From: Yersinia enterocolitica subsp. enterocolitica | Lineage (GTDB): Bacteria > Pseudomonadota > Gammaproteobacteria > Enterobacterales > Enterobacteriaceae | Assembly (NCBI RefSeq): GCF_901472495.1 | Contig: NZ_LR590469.1 | Span: 2,046,001-2,110,000, forward strand | Length of the DNA: 64,000 nucleotides | Direction: 5' to 3' | Shown here: positions 47,611 to 57,550 of the stretch, one piece after another | How the letters are laid out: each line of letters starts with the position of its first letter | Position numbering within the stretch: position 1 is the first letter of the stretch | Translations under genes and position numbers: made by a program | Notes under the pieces: generated by a model | Told to the model about the DNA's origin: nothing | The model's input: the letters and a program-made list of their open reading frames with translations, nothing else | Database searches by the model: none

Positions 47611-49488
47611 CTATGGTGGCGAGTTATTCTCCCATTCGATTAATACATCGACTCGATTTAGGAGATAAGCGGCTTGATACCAAATTTTGGTGTATTCATC
47701 TGAGCCATAAGTCTGCAAAAACTCGACCAATAGTGTTTTTGTTTGCTCTAATGCCGGTTTATCAGCTGGCTGGTTTCTCTTCTGTTCGAAAAGCGTCTCC
47801 AACGCTTCAACCTTTTGCAGGAAAGCCGCCAATTCATCAGTCCATTCATTTATATGCAACCTATTAGCTATTTGTGATAACAACCAAGGGATATAGTCAC
47901 GGCTGAGATCGGTATTCAATACTTGGTAATCAGTTGAAGACCAACGGGTATTTGTCCCGCCACACCGGGTATTATTTTTATCTTGAGTTGCACTTAACTC
48001 ACAAATGCCTTTTTCCATCTCAAGAATATGGGCTAAAGCCGGGTTATTAATGAATATTGCATCCTGTGGTTTTCGATCACTAAAATTAATCGCCTGGCCA
48101 ATATGCTCACCCACTTTCGGGCCAATAACGCCGCCTCTGAAATTTATCTTTTGTGGGTTTTCATTAATATAAAAGTGCAGCACTTTATTTTCATGTCCAT
48201 TAACTAAAAAATGATATTGATCATCTGCTAGAAAATTCCACCTATGTGTATATTTATTATAAGCAATACCATTATCACAGCGATACTCAATAGCGTTATC
48301 ACTGTAACTACTGCGGTTATAAGTAAAGTTGAGTGGTAAGTCATGTCCCTGCCCTACAGGGTTATTAACTAATGAAAGGCATGATGCTTCTTTTAATTTC
48401 TGTTCATCACTGTATTTATTATAAGAAATTAAAGATTTGGTCTCTGCATTGTAGTAAACATGCATACCTATTTTATCTCCGCCCAAATAGATATTAATAT
48501 CATCGGATTTATCTAAATGATTAACTATAACATCTCTATGGCCGGACTCATTTAATGCTTCAAATGTCTCTTTATATTGAAGGAAAGGTCTTACCGCAAA
48601 TGACTTCATATTCTCAATGTAGGGTTCATCAAACCATATTGTATTTTCGTTAATTTCAATCTCCGAGTGATAATTTTGGTTTCCTCGGCCAAACAGATGA
48701 TTCATCACATTGGATCGTGGATGCAAACTCACATAAAACCCCTGCTCATCTAATGACAAGGCTGTGCCCGTGCCTTGATTAACCAGCACTGTCTGATCTT
48801 TTATTTTTTGAGGGAGCCAAACCTGCCCTTTATTTCCTATATCGCAATAGCTAAATGTAACATCAGCAGCTAAATTGCCCTTCCTACGATCGGCCGGAAA
48901 CAAACAATAGAGATTACGATCAAATCCTTGTCCAGCAAAAGCGGTCATGATCTGCCCAGCATGACTATAAAAGACAGAGGAACTTTGACTGTCGATATCT
49001 ATAGGTTGGTCCTTTCTACTTAAAAGAATACTGTGTCCACGGCTAAAATAATAATTGTAGCTGAGATACCTTTCTGGAAACAGATGAGAATGATAGGTAA
49101 AAATAATTCGCTTATTACTGGAGTACAATTTTTTAGGTAAAACACGATAGGAACTTATATCAGATATCAAACCGTATTTTTCCAACTCAGCAGAATTGGT
49201 GTTTTTATAAAACGATGCCGATTTCCCCGTAAATGAAAAATCGCTAAAGACATCAACCTGGAGATTTAATGGTATTTTAATAGAGGCTATATTATTGTTC
49301 CACAGACTAAATAACCACTCATCTTCAGTATAATATGGCACACAAAACTTCTTTGCCCCCCCTTTTTCGATATAGCCATCATTAGAGTAAAAACAGACAT
49401 TATCCTCATCAAAATGATTAGACATTGAACTGCATGAGATAAAAATCAATGCATAAAACACCTTATCTAGCTGATTATTGATATTCAT
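47611..49488 (-). CDS. Unknown exported protein with crystallin-like and lectin-like regions
   Basis: I do not recognise this 625-residue protein as a named family. The N terminus (KVFYALIFISCSSMS) looks like a lipoprotein or signal sequence with Cys at position 19. Residues about 28-112 follow a beta/gamma-crystallin pattern: VCFYSNDGYIEKGG, IASIKIPLNLQVDVFSDFSF and ISSYRV. A middle part has YCDIGNKGQVWLP and YKYTHRW-like turns recalling beta-trefoil lectin repeats. About twelve cysteines suggest a periplasmic or surface location. The C-terminal 100 residues are helical. The gene is single, markedly A+T-rich and flanked by non-coding A+T-rich DNA (49489-49673), signs of transfer. A surface or toxin-like role is a guess. 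Confidence 0.75.
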   Translation of the reverse strand: MNINNQLDKVFYALIFISCSSMSNHFDEDNVCFYSNDGYIEKGGAKKFCVPYYTEDEWLFSLWNNNIASIKIPLNLQVDVFSDFSFTGKSASFYKNTNSAELEKYGLISDISSYRVLPKKLYSSNKRIIFTYHSHLFPERYLSYNYYFSRGHSILLSRKDQPIDIDSQSSSVFYSHAGQIMTAFAGQGFDRNLYCLFPADRRKGNLAADVTFSYCDIGNKGQVWLPQKIKDQTVLVNQGTGTALSLDEQGFYVSLHPRSNVMNHLFGRGNQNYHSEIEINENTIWFDEPYIENMKSFAVRPFLQYKETFEALNESGHRDVIVNHLDKSDDINIYLGGDKIGMHVYYNAETKSLISYNKYSDEQKLKEASCLSLVNNPVGQGHDLPLNFTYNRSSYSDNAIEYRCDNGIAYNKYTHRWNFLADDQYHFLVNGHENKVLHFYINENPQKINFRGGVIGPKVGEHIGQAINFSDRKPQDAIFINNPALAHILEMEKGICELSATQDKNNTRCGGTNTRWSSTDYQVLNTDLSRDYIPWLLSQIANRLHINEWTDELAAFLQKVEALETLFEQKRNQPADKPALEQTKTLLVEFLQTYGSDEYTKIWYQAAYLLNRVDVLIEWENNSPP

Positions 49489-49673
49489 GCTTCACCTTTT
49501 AAAATAAGTAAGCAGAAACATGCTATTTTTTGCATGACCCGATGTGCAATAATTAACTTTTTTATACTCACACACACATAAACAATTTAAAAGAACAACC
49601 TGTGAAAAATTAATTCATTTTTTATTTATATTTAAAGATAAAAACATAATTACTATTTTTCTTATGACCAACA

Positions 49674-49700
49674 TAAAAAAACCTCCGAAATATCGGAGGC
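49674..49700 (-). terminator. Rho-independent terminator of guaBA
   Basis: On the minus strand CCTCCGA (49693-49699 complement) pairs with TCGGAGG and is followed by TTTTTTT. It lies about 36 bases after the guaA stop. Confidence 0.9.
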
Positions 49701-49735
49701 TTCATTTAGATTAGAAACAATATCTTATTAGAAGC

Positions 49736-51313
49736 TTATTCCCACTCAATTGTTGCAGGTGGTTTACCACTAATATCGTAAACTACTCGGGAAATACCAT
49801 TGACTTCATTAATGATGCGGTTTGAAACACGACCCAGGAAGTCATATGGCAAATGCGCCCAATGTGCTGTCATGAAATCAATAGTTTCAACCGCACGCAG
49901 AGAGACAACCCAGTCATATTTACGACCATCGCCCATCACACCGACGGAACGAACTGGCAGGAACACGGTAAAGGCCTGGCTGACTTTATTGTACAGATCT
50001 GCTTTATGCAGCTCTTCGATAAAGATAGCATCCGCGCGGCGCAGTAAATCACAATATTCCTTTTTCACTTCGCCGAGAACGCGCACACCCAAACCTGGGC
50101 CTGGGAATGGATGACGATATAGCATGTCGTATGGCAGGCCAAGTTCGAGGCCGATTTTACGCACTTCGTCTTTAAACAGCTCTTTCAGCGGTTCAACCAA
50201 ACCCAGTTTCATCTCTTTAGGCAAGCCGCCCACATTGTGATGCGATTTAATCACATGCGCTTTACCGGTGGCAGATGCAGCGGATTCAATCACGTCTGGG
50301 TAGATAGTGCCCTGCGCCAGCCATTTAACCTGTTCTTGTTTACAGGCTTCTTCGTCAAATAACTCAACAAACACGCGACCAATGATTTTACGCTTGGCTT
50401 CTGGTTCATCAGCACCAGCCAGTGCCGCCAGGAAACGATCTTCTGCCGCCACATGAACAATGTTCAGGCCGAATTTATCGCCGAACATTTCCAACACCTG
50501 ATCCGCTTCATTCAAACGCAGCAGGCCGTTATCAACAAACACACAAGTCAGACGTTTACCAATAGCACGATGCAACAGCATTGCGGTCACGGATGAGTCA
50601 ACACCACCGGACAGACCAAGAATGACGTGGTCTTCACCAATTTGCTCACGCAAACGCACGATAGCATCTTCAATAATGGTGGCCGGGGTCCACAGTGCTT
50701 CACAAGCACAGATATCCAGAACAAAGCGCTCCAGCAGGCGTTGACCTTGCTTGGTGTGCGTCACTTCAGGGTGGAACTGCACGCCATAAAAACGTTTTTC
50801 TTCGTTAGCCATAATGGCAAACGGGCAGGTATCAGTACTGGCTACGGTGACAAAGTCAGACGGGATCGCGGTAACCTTGTCGCCATGACTCATCCAAACA
50901 TCCAACACCGCTTCACCGGCTGGATTGATGGCATCTTTGATATCACGGATAAGCGCGCTGTCAGTTTTAATTTCAACCTGCGCATAACCGAATTCACGTT
51001 GGTTTGACCCTTCGACTTTACCGCCCAGCTGCATTGCCATGGTTTGCATGCCATAGCACACACCCAGCACCGGAACCCCAGCAGTGAACACATAATCAGG
51101 CGCTCGTGGGCTGTCATGTTCAGTGGTGCTTTCAGGGCCGCCGGAGAGAATGATGCCGCTTGGATTAAATTCGCGGATCTGGTCTTCGGTCACATCCCAC
51201 GCCCAAAGTTCACAATAGACACCAATTTCACGAACACGGCGCGCCACCAGTTGGGTGTATTGCGAGCCGAAATCGAGGATAAGAATGCGATGTTTATGGA
51301 TATTTTTTGTCAT
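49736..51313 (-). CDS. guaA: GMP synthase (glutamine-hydrolysing)
   Basis: GuaA converts XMP to GMP using ATP and glutamine, the last step of guanine nucleotide synthesis. The 525-residue protein has a class I amidotransferase domain (nucleophile Cys in [17 protein letters not shown] and His/Glu in [11 protein letters not shown]), the PP-loop [20 protein letters not shown], and the C-terminal dimerisation domain ending [21 protein letters not shown]. The ATG at 51313 gives [18 protein letters not shown], as in E. coli. It is co-transcribed with guaB, 184 bp upstream. Confidence 0.97.
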   Translation of the reverse strand: MTKNIHKHRILILDFGSQYTQLVARRVREIGVYCELWAWDVTEDQIREFNPSGIILSGGPESTTEHDSPRAPDYVFTAGVPVLGVCYGMQTMAMQLGGKVEGSNQREFGYAQVEIKTDSALIRDIKDAINPAGEAVLDVWMSHGDKVTAIPSDFVTVASTDTCPFAIMANEEKRFYGVQFHPEVTHTKQGQRLLERFVLDICACEALWTPATIIEDAIVRLREQIGEDHVILGLSGGVDSSVTAMLLHRAIGKRLTCVFVDNGLLRLNEADQVLEMFGDKFGLNIVHVAAEDRFLAALAGADEPEAKRKIIGRVFVELFDEEACKQEQVKWLAQGTIYPDVIESAASATGKAHVIKSHHNVGGLPKEMKLGLVEPLKELFKDEVRKIGLELGLPYDMLYRHPFPGPGLGVRVLGEVKKEYCDLLRRADAIFIEELHKADLYNKVSQAFTVFLPVRSVGVMGDGRKYDWVVSLRAVETIDFMTAHWAHLPYDFLGRVSNRIINEVNGISRVVYDISGKPPATIEWE

Positions 51314-51497
51314 GTGCGGCAAATTCCACAGATAATTAATAAAATTAGAGAGTTACCATTATTATTCATAGGTCATTCCAGTCGACGGAACCAAGAAGTT
51401 GGCTAACGCCCGCAGCACAGCATGCGCAGTTGACAGCAAGTCAATGAGCAATGCGAGCAGCGGACGATAGTCACATTCGCCGGTTTAAGCCCTGGAA

Positions 51498-52961
51498 TTA
51501 GCCCATGCGGTAGTTTGGTGATTCTTTGGTGATGGTAACATCATGAACATGGCTTTCTTGAATGCCTGCACCGCTGATACGAACAAATTCAGCTTTGGTG
51601 CGCAATTCATTGATAGTGCCGCAGCCGGTCAGCCCCATACATGAACGCAGGCCACCCATTTGTTGATGCACAATCTCTTTCAGCAGACCTTTGTATGCCA
51701 CACGCCCTTCGATACCTTCTGGTACCAATTTATCGGCCGCATTATCGGTTTGGAAGTAGCGATCTGAAGAGCCTTTGGACATCGCACCCAGTGATCCCAT
51801 ACCGCGGTAAGATTTGAATGAACGGCCTTGATACAGTTCGATTTCGCCCGGAGACTCTTCAGTCCCTGCCAGCATAGAACCGACCATGACACATGAAGCA
51901 CCCGCCGCAATGGCTTTAGCAATATCGCCAGAGAAACGAATACCACCATCGGCAATAACCGGAATACCAGTACCTTCCAGCGCTTCGACCGCATCAGCAA
52001 TCGCCGTAATCTGAGGAACACCAACACCGGTCACAATACGTGTAGTACAGATTGAACCAGGGCCGATACCGACTTTAACTGCGCTCACACCAGCATCAGC
52101 CAAGGCTTTAGCCCCTGCACCTGTTGCGACGTTACCGCCAACGATTTGCAGGTTAGGATATTTAGCGCGCGTTTCGCGAATGCGCTGTAAAACGCCTTCG
52201 GAATGACCATGAGATGAGTCGATAAGTAAAACATCAACACCAGCAGCGACCAGAGCATCGATACGCTCTTCATTACCCGCACCGGCACCGACAGCAGCAC
52301 CAACGCGCAGGCGGCCATGCTCGTCTTTACAGGCGTTTGGCTTGCGCTCTGCTTTTTGGAAATCTTTCACGGTAATCATGCCGCGCAGATGGAAGCTATC
52401 GTCAACGACTAAAGCTTTCTCGACACGTTTTTCATGCATTTTTTGCAGCACAACTTCGCGGGCTTCGCCTTCTTTGACCGTCACCAAACGCTCTTTCGGT
52501 GTCATCACCGCAGTCACGGGTTGGTCCAGATCAGTGACAAAGCGAACATCACGGCCGGTAATGATCCCAACCAGCTCGTAATCTTCGGTCACTACCGGAT
52601 AACCGGCGAAACCGTTACGGGCGGTCAGTTCTTTAACCTGACGGAGAGTAGTGGTAGGGGTAACAGTCTGTGGCTCAGTTACAACGCCACTTTCGTGTTT
52701 TTTCACGCGGCTGACTTCTTCGGCCTGGCGCTCAATGGACATATTTTTGTGGATGAAACCTAAACCGCCCTCTTGTGCCAGCGCAATGGCCAGACGAGCT
52801 TCGGTTACGGTATCCATTGCTGCGGACAGCATAGGGATATTCAGGCGGATAGTTGCAGTCAGTTGAGTACCAAGTTCTGCCGTATTAGGCAAGACTGTGG
52901 AGTGGGCTGGAACCAGGAGAACGTCGTCAAATGTTAGAGCTTCTTTCGCGATACGTAGCAT
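51498..52961 (-). CDS. guaB: IMP dehydrogenase
   Basis: GuaB oxidises IMP to XMP with NAD+, the committed step to guanine nucleotides. The 487-residue enzyme has the TIM barrel with the catalytic loop [18 protein letters not shown] and the phosphate site [18 protein letters not shown] pair of CBS domains is inserted at about residues 95-205. The ATG at 52961 gives [19 protein letters not shown], the E. coli N terminus. First gene of guaBA; a promoter with a PurR-like operator lies 50-80 bp upstream. Confidence 0.97.
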   Translation of the reverse strand: MLRIAKEALTFDDVLLVPAHSTVLPNTAELGTQLTATIRLNIPMLSAAMDTVTEARLAIALAQEGGLGFIHKNMSIERQAEEVSRVKKHESGVVTEPQTVTPTTTLRQVKELTARNGFAGYPVVTEDYELVGIITGRDVRFVTDLDQPVTAVMTPKERLVTVKEGEAREVVLQKMHEKRVEKALVVDDSFHLRGMITVKDFQKAERKPNACKDEHGRLRVGAAVGAGAGNEERIDALVAAGVDVLLIDSSHGHSEGVLQRIRETRAKYPNLQIVGGNVATGAGAKALADAGVSAVKVGIGPGSICTTRIVTGVGVPQITAIADAVEALEGTGIPVIADGGIRFSGDIAKAIAAGASCVMVGSMLAGTEESPGEIELYQGRSFKSYRGMGSLGAMSKGSSDRYFQTDNAADKLVPEGIEGRVAYKGLLKEIVHQQMGGLRSCMGLTGCGTINELRTKAEFVRISGAGIQESHVHDVTITKESPNYRMG

Positions 52962-53011
52962 GGGCAATATCTCACCAAGGTGAATGTAAAAAGATAAAAT
53001 ATTGCCGTGGC

Positions 53012-53037
53012 ATTATACAGAGCGTAATCGGTTGCCT
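53012..53037 (-). promoter_or_regulatory. guaBA promoter with PurR-type operator
   Basis: On the minus strand AGGCAACCGATTACGC (53022-53037) fits the PurR consensus ANGCAANCGNTTNCNT at all fixed positions except the last. A perfect TATAAT (53012-53017) follows, so PurR would sit between the -35 and -10. E. coli guaBA is known to be PurR-controlled. Confidence 0.75.
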
Positions 53038-53129
53038 CCAGCACTTTCTCACTATTTTTCTTGCCAAGCGGCTTGAGGCAGGTAATATCGATCAATTAAG
53101 TGCTTGTTTTAAAATTTGAACCAGGTCAC

Positions 53130-54506
53130 ATGTCACAATCTTCCGCGTCATCAATTTTTACTGTCAGCCGCCTTAATCAGACGGTGCGACAACTGCTGGA
53201 AATGGAAATGGGCCAAATTTGGCTCACTGCCGAGATTTCCAATTTCTCTCAGCCTTCGTCGGGTCACTGGTATTTCACCTTAAAAGACGATCGGGCGCAG
53301 GTGCGCTGCGCGATGTTCCGTAACACCAATCGTCGAACCACTTTTCGCCCACAAAATGGCCAACAAGTGTTGGTCAGAGCATCGATCACCCTGTATGAAC
53401 CGCGTGGTGACTACCAATTAATTGCCGAAAGCATGCAACCTGCTGGCGACGGATTGCTGCAACAGCAATTTGAACAGCTTAAACAGCAACTGGCCGCTGA
53501 AGGGCTTTTCGACCAAAGCCACAAGCAACCTCTGCCCAGCCCAGCCAAACAGGTGGGGGTGATAACTTCATCCAGTGGTGCTGCTCTGCACGATGTTTTA
53601 CAAGTTTTGCAGCGCCGTGACCCTTCACTTCCGGTTATTATTTATCCGACAGCAGTGCAAGGTGCTGATGCTCCATTGCAGATAGTCCGAGCCATTCAAC
53701 TGGCAAATCTGCGGGGGGAATGTGATGTATTGATTGTCGGGAGAGGTGGCGGCTCGTTGGAAGACTTGTGGAGTTTTAATGACGAGCGGGTTGCCCGCGC
53801 TATTTTTAATAGCAGGATTCCCATTGTCAGTGCGGTCGGCCATGAAACTGATGTCACTATCGCGGACTTCGTTGCCGATTTACGCGCCCCAACCCCATCA
53901 GCCGCCGCCGAGCTGATCAGCCGCAACCAAATAGAGTTGGTTCGGCAAATTCAGGGGCAGCAGCAGCGCATGGAAATGGCGATGGATTATTATCTGGCGC
54001 AGCGCCATCAGCAACTCACCCGCCTTGAGCATCGGCTGCAACAGCAACACCCGCATTTGCGATTGGCCCGTCAGCAAACACTGCTGTTGAAATTACAACG
54101 CCGACTGGAAGATAGCGCGCAAAACCAAATTCGCCGATTAAGTCGACGCACTGAACGGCTGCAACAACGGCTGGTTCAAGCTCAACCGCAAGGGCAGATC
54201 CATCGTTATAATCAGCGGGTACAACAGCAGGAGTACCGCTTGCGTCAGGCATTAGAGCGCCAGTTGAATGGCTATCGTCAACGTTTTGGCATCGCCTGCT
54301 CACAATTGGAAGCGGTCAGCCCATTGGCTACACTAGCCCGCGGCTACAGCGTAACGCAGACCCCAGAGGGCAGCTTACTCAAAACCACGAAACAAGTGCA
54401 TACTGGCGACAAGCTAACCACCCGACTGCAAGATGGCTGGGTGGAAAGTGAAATCACTCAAATCAAGGTGGCAAAAAAGCCCCGTCAGCGTAAAGCCGCT
54501 AACTGA
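53130..54506 (+). CDS. xseA: Exodeoxyribonuclease VII large subunit
   Basis: XseA with XseB degrades single-stranded DNA to oligonucleotides. The 458-residue protein (E. coli 456) has an N-terminal OB-fold (about 12-105: [15 protein letters not shown] through [20 protein letters not shown]). The catalytic core follows, with [37 protein letters not shown] and [28 protein letters not shown], then a long Gln/Arg-rich coiled coil (about 280-400). The ATG at 53130 aligns with E. coli; an upstream in-frame ATG (53100) adds ten unrelated residues. Divergent from guaB. Confidence 0.95.
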   Translation: MSQSSASSIFTVSRLNQTVRQLLEMEMGQIWLTAEISNFSQPSSGHWYFTLKDDRAQVRCAMFRNTNRRTTFRPQNGQQVLVRASITLYEPRGDYQLIAESMQPAGDGLLQQQFEQLKQQLAAEGLFDQSHKQPLPSPAKQVGVITSSSGAALHDVLQVLQRRDPSLPVIIYPTAVQGADAPLQIVRAIQLANLRGECDVLIVGRGGGSLEDLWSFNDERVARAIFNSRIPIVSAVGHETDVTIADFVADLRAPTPSAAAELISRNQIELVRQIQGQQQRMEMAMDYYLAQRHQQLTRLEHRLQQQHPHLRLARQQTLLLKLQRRLEDSAQNQIRRLSRRTERLQQRLVQAQPQGQIHRYNQRVQQQEYRLRQALERQLNGYRQRFGIACSQLEAVSPLATLARGYSVTQTPEGSLLKTTKQVHTGDKLTTRLQDGWVESEITQIKVAKKPRQRKAAN

Positions 54507-54549
54507 GCGCCGTTATTATTGCCACAGCCAATAGATCTGCCGATTGGTA

Positions 54550-54774
54550 TTAGACCATTGGCAGATAACTAAAACGAACGCGGCTTTTTGAAATCAGCCC
54601 ATGCCCATTCTGGCAAAAATAATCAACAGCTCCACACGCTTTCAATACTTGTAGCGGTTTAGCGCAATCAGGGCATTCAGCCTGTTGCTGATAGTTGCCA
54701 TAACAACTAGAGCAATGAAAGTGGCCACTCACTTCCGCCATTGTTTTCTGACAAACCGGACATAGCGCATCCAT
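54550..54774 (-). CDS. yfgJ: YfgJ family zinc-ribbon protein
   Basis: A 74-residue protein with three CxxC pairs (CPVC, CSSC, CPDC) plus a further Cys-His set (YFCQNGHG), making a double zinc ribbon of the DUF1407 type. The segment KPLQVLKACGAVDYFCQNGH is nearly identical to E. coli YfgJ. Function is unknown. GGGAGAGA before the ATG fixes the start. It converges with xseA; an inverted repeat (ATTGGT/ACCAAT) at about 54541-54558 overlaps its 3' end. Confidence 0.9.
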   Translation of the reverse strand: MDALCPVCQKTMAEVSGHFHCSSCYGNYQQQAECPDCAKPLQVLKACGAVDYFCQNGHGLISKSRVRFSYLPMV

Positions 54775-54802
54775 AAATTCTCTCCCAGCGGTTAATGAAA
54801 AC

Positions 54803-55759
54803 TTACATCACACCCAGTGAACGTAAAAAGTAAATCCCCAGCGCGGTAGTGAAAAATGAACCGACAGTCGTTATCGCGATGATATTTGCGGCCAGCGTAG
54901 CATTTCCTCCCATCGCGCGGGTCATGACATAACTACCTGCGGCAGTTGGTGTTGCGGAGAATAGAAAAATAATACCTAACGTTGCACCACGGAACCCCAT
55001 CAGCAAGCCGCCTAAAGTCATCAATATTGGCACGATGAATAGTTTTGCCACCGAGGATAATGCCGCCACATTAGAAGAACGGAACATCGCATGCCAATCA
55101 AGACTCGCGCCGGTGCAGAGTAATGCCAAGGGCAGTGCCAATGCTGAGATATAGCTGCCAGTCTGAACAATCACCTGGGGAATAGGCAACTGGGTTTGAG
55201 CATAGGCTAAACCGCATACCAGACCGATAATCAATGGGTTAGTCACAATACTGCGCAGCAGTGCCACTTTGCTGATTTTACCGCCCTGCCCACTCTGTAA
55301 GCTGCGGGTTAGTGTTATCACTGACAGCATATTAAATAAAATCACCGTCACCGTCAGATACATTGACCCCAGAGCAACCCCTTCATCGCCATAAGCCGTC
55401 ATAGCAAATGCCAGGCCAACAATCGCGGTATTGGCTCTGAAACCACCCTGCACGAACACACCACGCTCTCTTGGGTCTTTTACCAACCACTTGGCGGCAA
55501 TCTCGAGCAGTAGGAATGTCAGCAAGGTACCGACAGCACCGTAGATAACCAAGGGCAAGTTATCCAGTACGCTGACGTGATTGGTGGCGACACTGAAAAA
55601 CAACAGGCAGGGCAACGCCAGATTGAACACCACACGGGTCGCGCCATCGCAGAACCGATCATCCATCAGGCCGCCGCGCCGTAATAGCATTCCGAGTAAC
55701 ATCATCAATAAGTTGGGTACTGTGACACTAAATGCAAAACTCCAGGTTTCCCAAGACAT
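54803..55759 (-). CDS. AEC-family transporter (auxin-efflux-carrier type)
   Basis: A 318-residue inner-membrane protein with about ten membrane helices in two inverted halves, of the AEC/membrane-transport family (E. coli YfdV is a relative). Typical features are PNLLMMLLGMLLRRGGLMD, GGFRANTAIVGLAFAMTAYGDEG and the C-terminal SATPTAAGSYVMTRAMGGN, a conserved helix break. The substrate is probably an organic acid or amino-acid derivative but cannot be named. E. coli K-12 has no such gene between yfgJ and der as far as I recall, so it is an accessory gain at this site. Confidence 0.85.
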   Translation of the reverse strand: MSWETWSFAFSVTVPNLLMMLLGMLLRRGGLMDDRFCDGATRVVFNLALPCLLFFSVATNHVSVLDNLPLVIYGAVGTLLTFLLLEIAAKWLVKDPRERGVFVQGGFRANTAIVGLAFAMTAYGDEGVALGSMYLTVTVILFNMLSVITLTRSLQSGQGGKISKVALLRSIVTNPLIIGLVCGLAYAQTQLPIPQVIVQTGSYISALALPLALLCTGASLDWHAMFRSSNVAALSSVAKLFIVPILMTLGGLLMGFRGATLGIIFLFSATPTAAGSYVMTRAMGGNATLAANIIAITTVGSFFTTALGIYFLRSLGVM

Positions 55760-55833
55760 GGCTGATGTTCAACTCCTTTTGTTTACGGTTAAGCGACCAA
55801 GGCGGCATTTTACTGATGGCGGTCATTAAATGT

Positions 55834-55862
55834 GCAAAAAGCGTGGAATGCCCACGCTTTGC
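55834..55862 (-). terminator. Rho-independent terminator of the der transcript
   Basis: On the minus strand AAAGCGTGG and CCACGCTTT form a stem around GCATT, continuing into TTGC. It begins five bases after the der stop. Confidence 0.8.
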
Positions 55863-55867
55863 AGTTA

Positions 55868-57352
55868 CTATTTACCTTTTTTCAAGTGCGACATCAAACG
55901 TTTACGTTTGCGCATCTGATTTGGCGTCAGAGTATTGCGCTTACCCGCAAACGGGTTCTCGCCCTCTTTAAACTGGATACGAATAGGCGTACCCATAACT
56001 TTCAATGAACGACGGAAGTAATTCATCAGATAACGTTTATAAGAATCCGACAGATCAGTAACCTGGTTGCCGTGAATAACCACGATCGGTGGGTTATAAC
56101 CCCCGGCGTGAGCATATTTCAGCTTCACACGGCGACCACGAACTAACGGAGGCTGATGATCTTCTTCTGCCATTTGCATAATACGGGTCAGTAAGGAAGT
56201 GCCCACTCGTTTGGTTGAACAGTCATACGCTTCCTGAATGGATTCAAACAGGTTACCGACACCGCTACCATGCAGTGCAGAGATAAAGTGAATGCGGGCA
56301 AAATCGACAAAACCAAGGCGCAGGTCTAGCATATCTTTAACCTGAGCACGGGCTTCTTCTGACATGCCATCCCATTTATTGACCGCAATAACAAGTGAGC
56401 GCCCACTATTGAGAATAAAGCCTAACAGAGACAAATCCTGATCTGAAATACCATCACGGGCGTCAATGACCAACAGCACAACGTTGGAATCTTCAATGGC
56501 CTGCAAGGTTTTAATAACCGAGAATTTCTCAACCGCTTCAGTGATCTTGCCGCGTTTACGCACACCTGCGGTATCAATCAGAATATATTCACGTTCATCA
56601 CGGGTCATTGGAATATAAATGCTGTCACGCGTGGTGCCCGGCATATCATAAACCACCACACGGTCTTCACCGAGGATACGGTTAGTTAGTGTGGACTTAC
56701 CTACGTTAGGACGCCCAACGATAGCCAACTTGATTGGCAAACTCAGTGGATCAAAGTCATCCTCTTCGTCTTCTGGAATTTCATCTTCGTCAGCTTCTTG
56801 CGCCGCCCAATAGGCCGCGTTAGCTTCTTCGTCTGTCAACTCAGCTTCAGGTTCTTCGGCGTCCATGTAAGGCGCCATGACATCTTCAATCAGCTGAGTC
56901 ACACCACGGCCGTGGGAAGCTGCAATCGCATGCACTTCACCCAAGCCTAATGAATAGAAATCGGCGGTAGCGGTATCTGGATCAATACCGTCAGTTTTGT
57001 TGGCAACCAGGAAAGTGGCTTTTTCACGACTGCGCAGATGTTGAGCAATGCCCTGATCCGCAGGCATCAGCCCGGCGCGCGCATCGACCATAAACAGGAC
57101 GATATCCGCTTCTTCAATCGCCAGTAACGATTGACCAGCCATCTTGGTTTCTACACCATCTTCTGTGCCATCAATACCTCCGGTATCGATAACAATAAAC
57201 TCATGACCCTCGACCTCGGCACGACCATATTTACGGTCACGCGTTAGCCCGGGAAAATCCGCAACTAACGCATCACGGGTGTGCGTTAAGCGGTTAAATA
57301 AAGTGGATTTACCCACATTCGGGCGCCCGACCAGCGCGATGACAGGTATCAT
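55868..57352 (-). CDS. der: Ribosome-assembly GTPase Der (EngA)
   Basis: Der is an essential GTPase for 50S subunit assembly with two G domains in tandem. The 494-residue protein shows G1 loops [15 protein letters not shown] and [17 protein letters not shown]3 motifs DTGGI and DTAGV, G4 motifs ANKTD and VNKWD. A Glu/Asp-rich linker (about 160-200) lies between the domains, and a KH-like C-terminal domain ends with a basic tail ([17 protein letters not shown]). A GAGG precedes the ATG. It lies downstream of bamB, as in E. coli. Confidence 0.96.
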   Translation of the reverse strand: MIPVIALVGRPNVGKSTLFNRLTHTRDALVADFPGLTRDRKYGRAEVEGHEFIVIDTGGIDGTEDGVETKMAGQSLLAIEEADIVLFMVDARAGLMPADQGIAQHLRSREKATFLVANKTDGIDPDTATADFYSLGLGEVHAIAASHGRGVTQLIEDVMAPYMDAEEPEAELTDEEANAAYWAAQEADEDEIPEDEEDDFDPLSLPIKLAIVGRPNVGKSTLTNRILGEDRVVVYDMPGTTRDSIYIPMTRDEREYILIDTAGVRKRGKITEAVEKFSVIKTLQAIEDSNVVLLVIDARDGISDQDLSLLGFILNSGRSLVIAVNKWDGMSEEARAQVKDMLDLRLGFVDFARIHFISALHGSGVGNLFESIQEAYDCSTKRVGTSLLTRIMQMAEEDHQPPLVRGRRVKLKYAHAGGYNPPIVVIHGNQVTDLSDSYKRYLMNYFRRSLKVMGTPIRIQFKEGENPFAGKRNTLTPNQMRKRKRLMSHLKKGK

Positions 57353-57431
57353 TGTTGGAGCCTCATTACTTAATTTTCAAAGCGTTACAGCACTGTATCG
57401 AACATTCAACAGCGCAGTTTTAGAAGACAAA

Positions 57432-57454
57432 CGGCCCCTGAATATCAGGAGCCG
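57432..57454 (-). terminator. Hairpin between bamB and der
   Basis: On the minus strand CGGC-T-CCTGA...TCAGG-G-GCCG forms a stable hairpin followed by TTTGTCTT. It could partly terminate bamB transcripts before der, about 80 bp upstream of the der start. Confidence 0.5.
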
Positions 57455-57471
57455 CTTTGAACCCTTCCTCC

Positions 57472-57520
57472 TTGAAGTTGCAGCGGTGTTACTTACTGCA
57501 ACGCCAGTGGCTTGGGTATT
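57472..57520 (-). repeat. Collapsed ERIC between bamB and der
   Basis: On the minus strand CACTGGCGTTGCAGTAAG is joined to TAACACCGCTGCAACTTCAA, matching the ERIC arms without the centre. With the hairpin at 57432 it fills most of the 198-bp gap. Confidence 0.6.
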
Positions 57521-57550
57521 AACCTGTCAGACAGGCATTTTAAATAAGGA

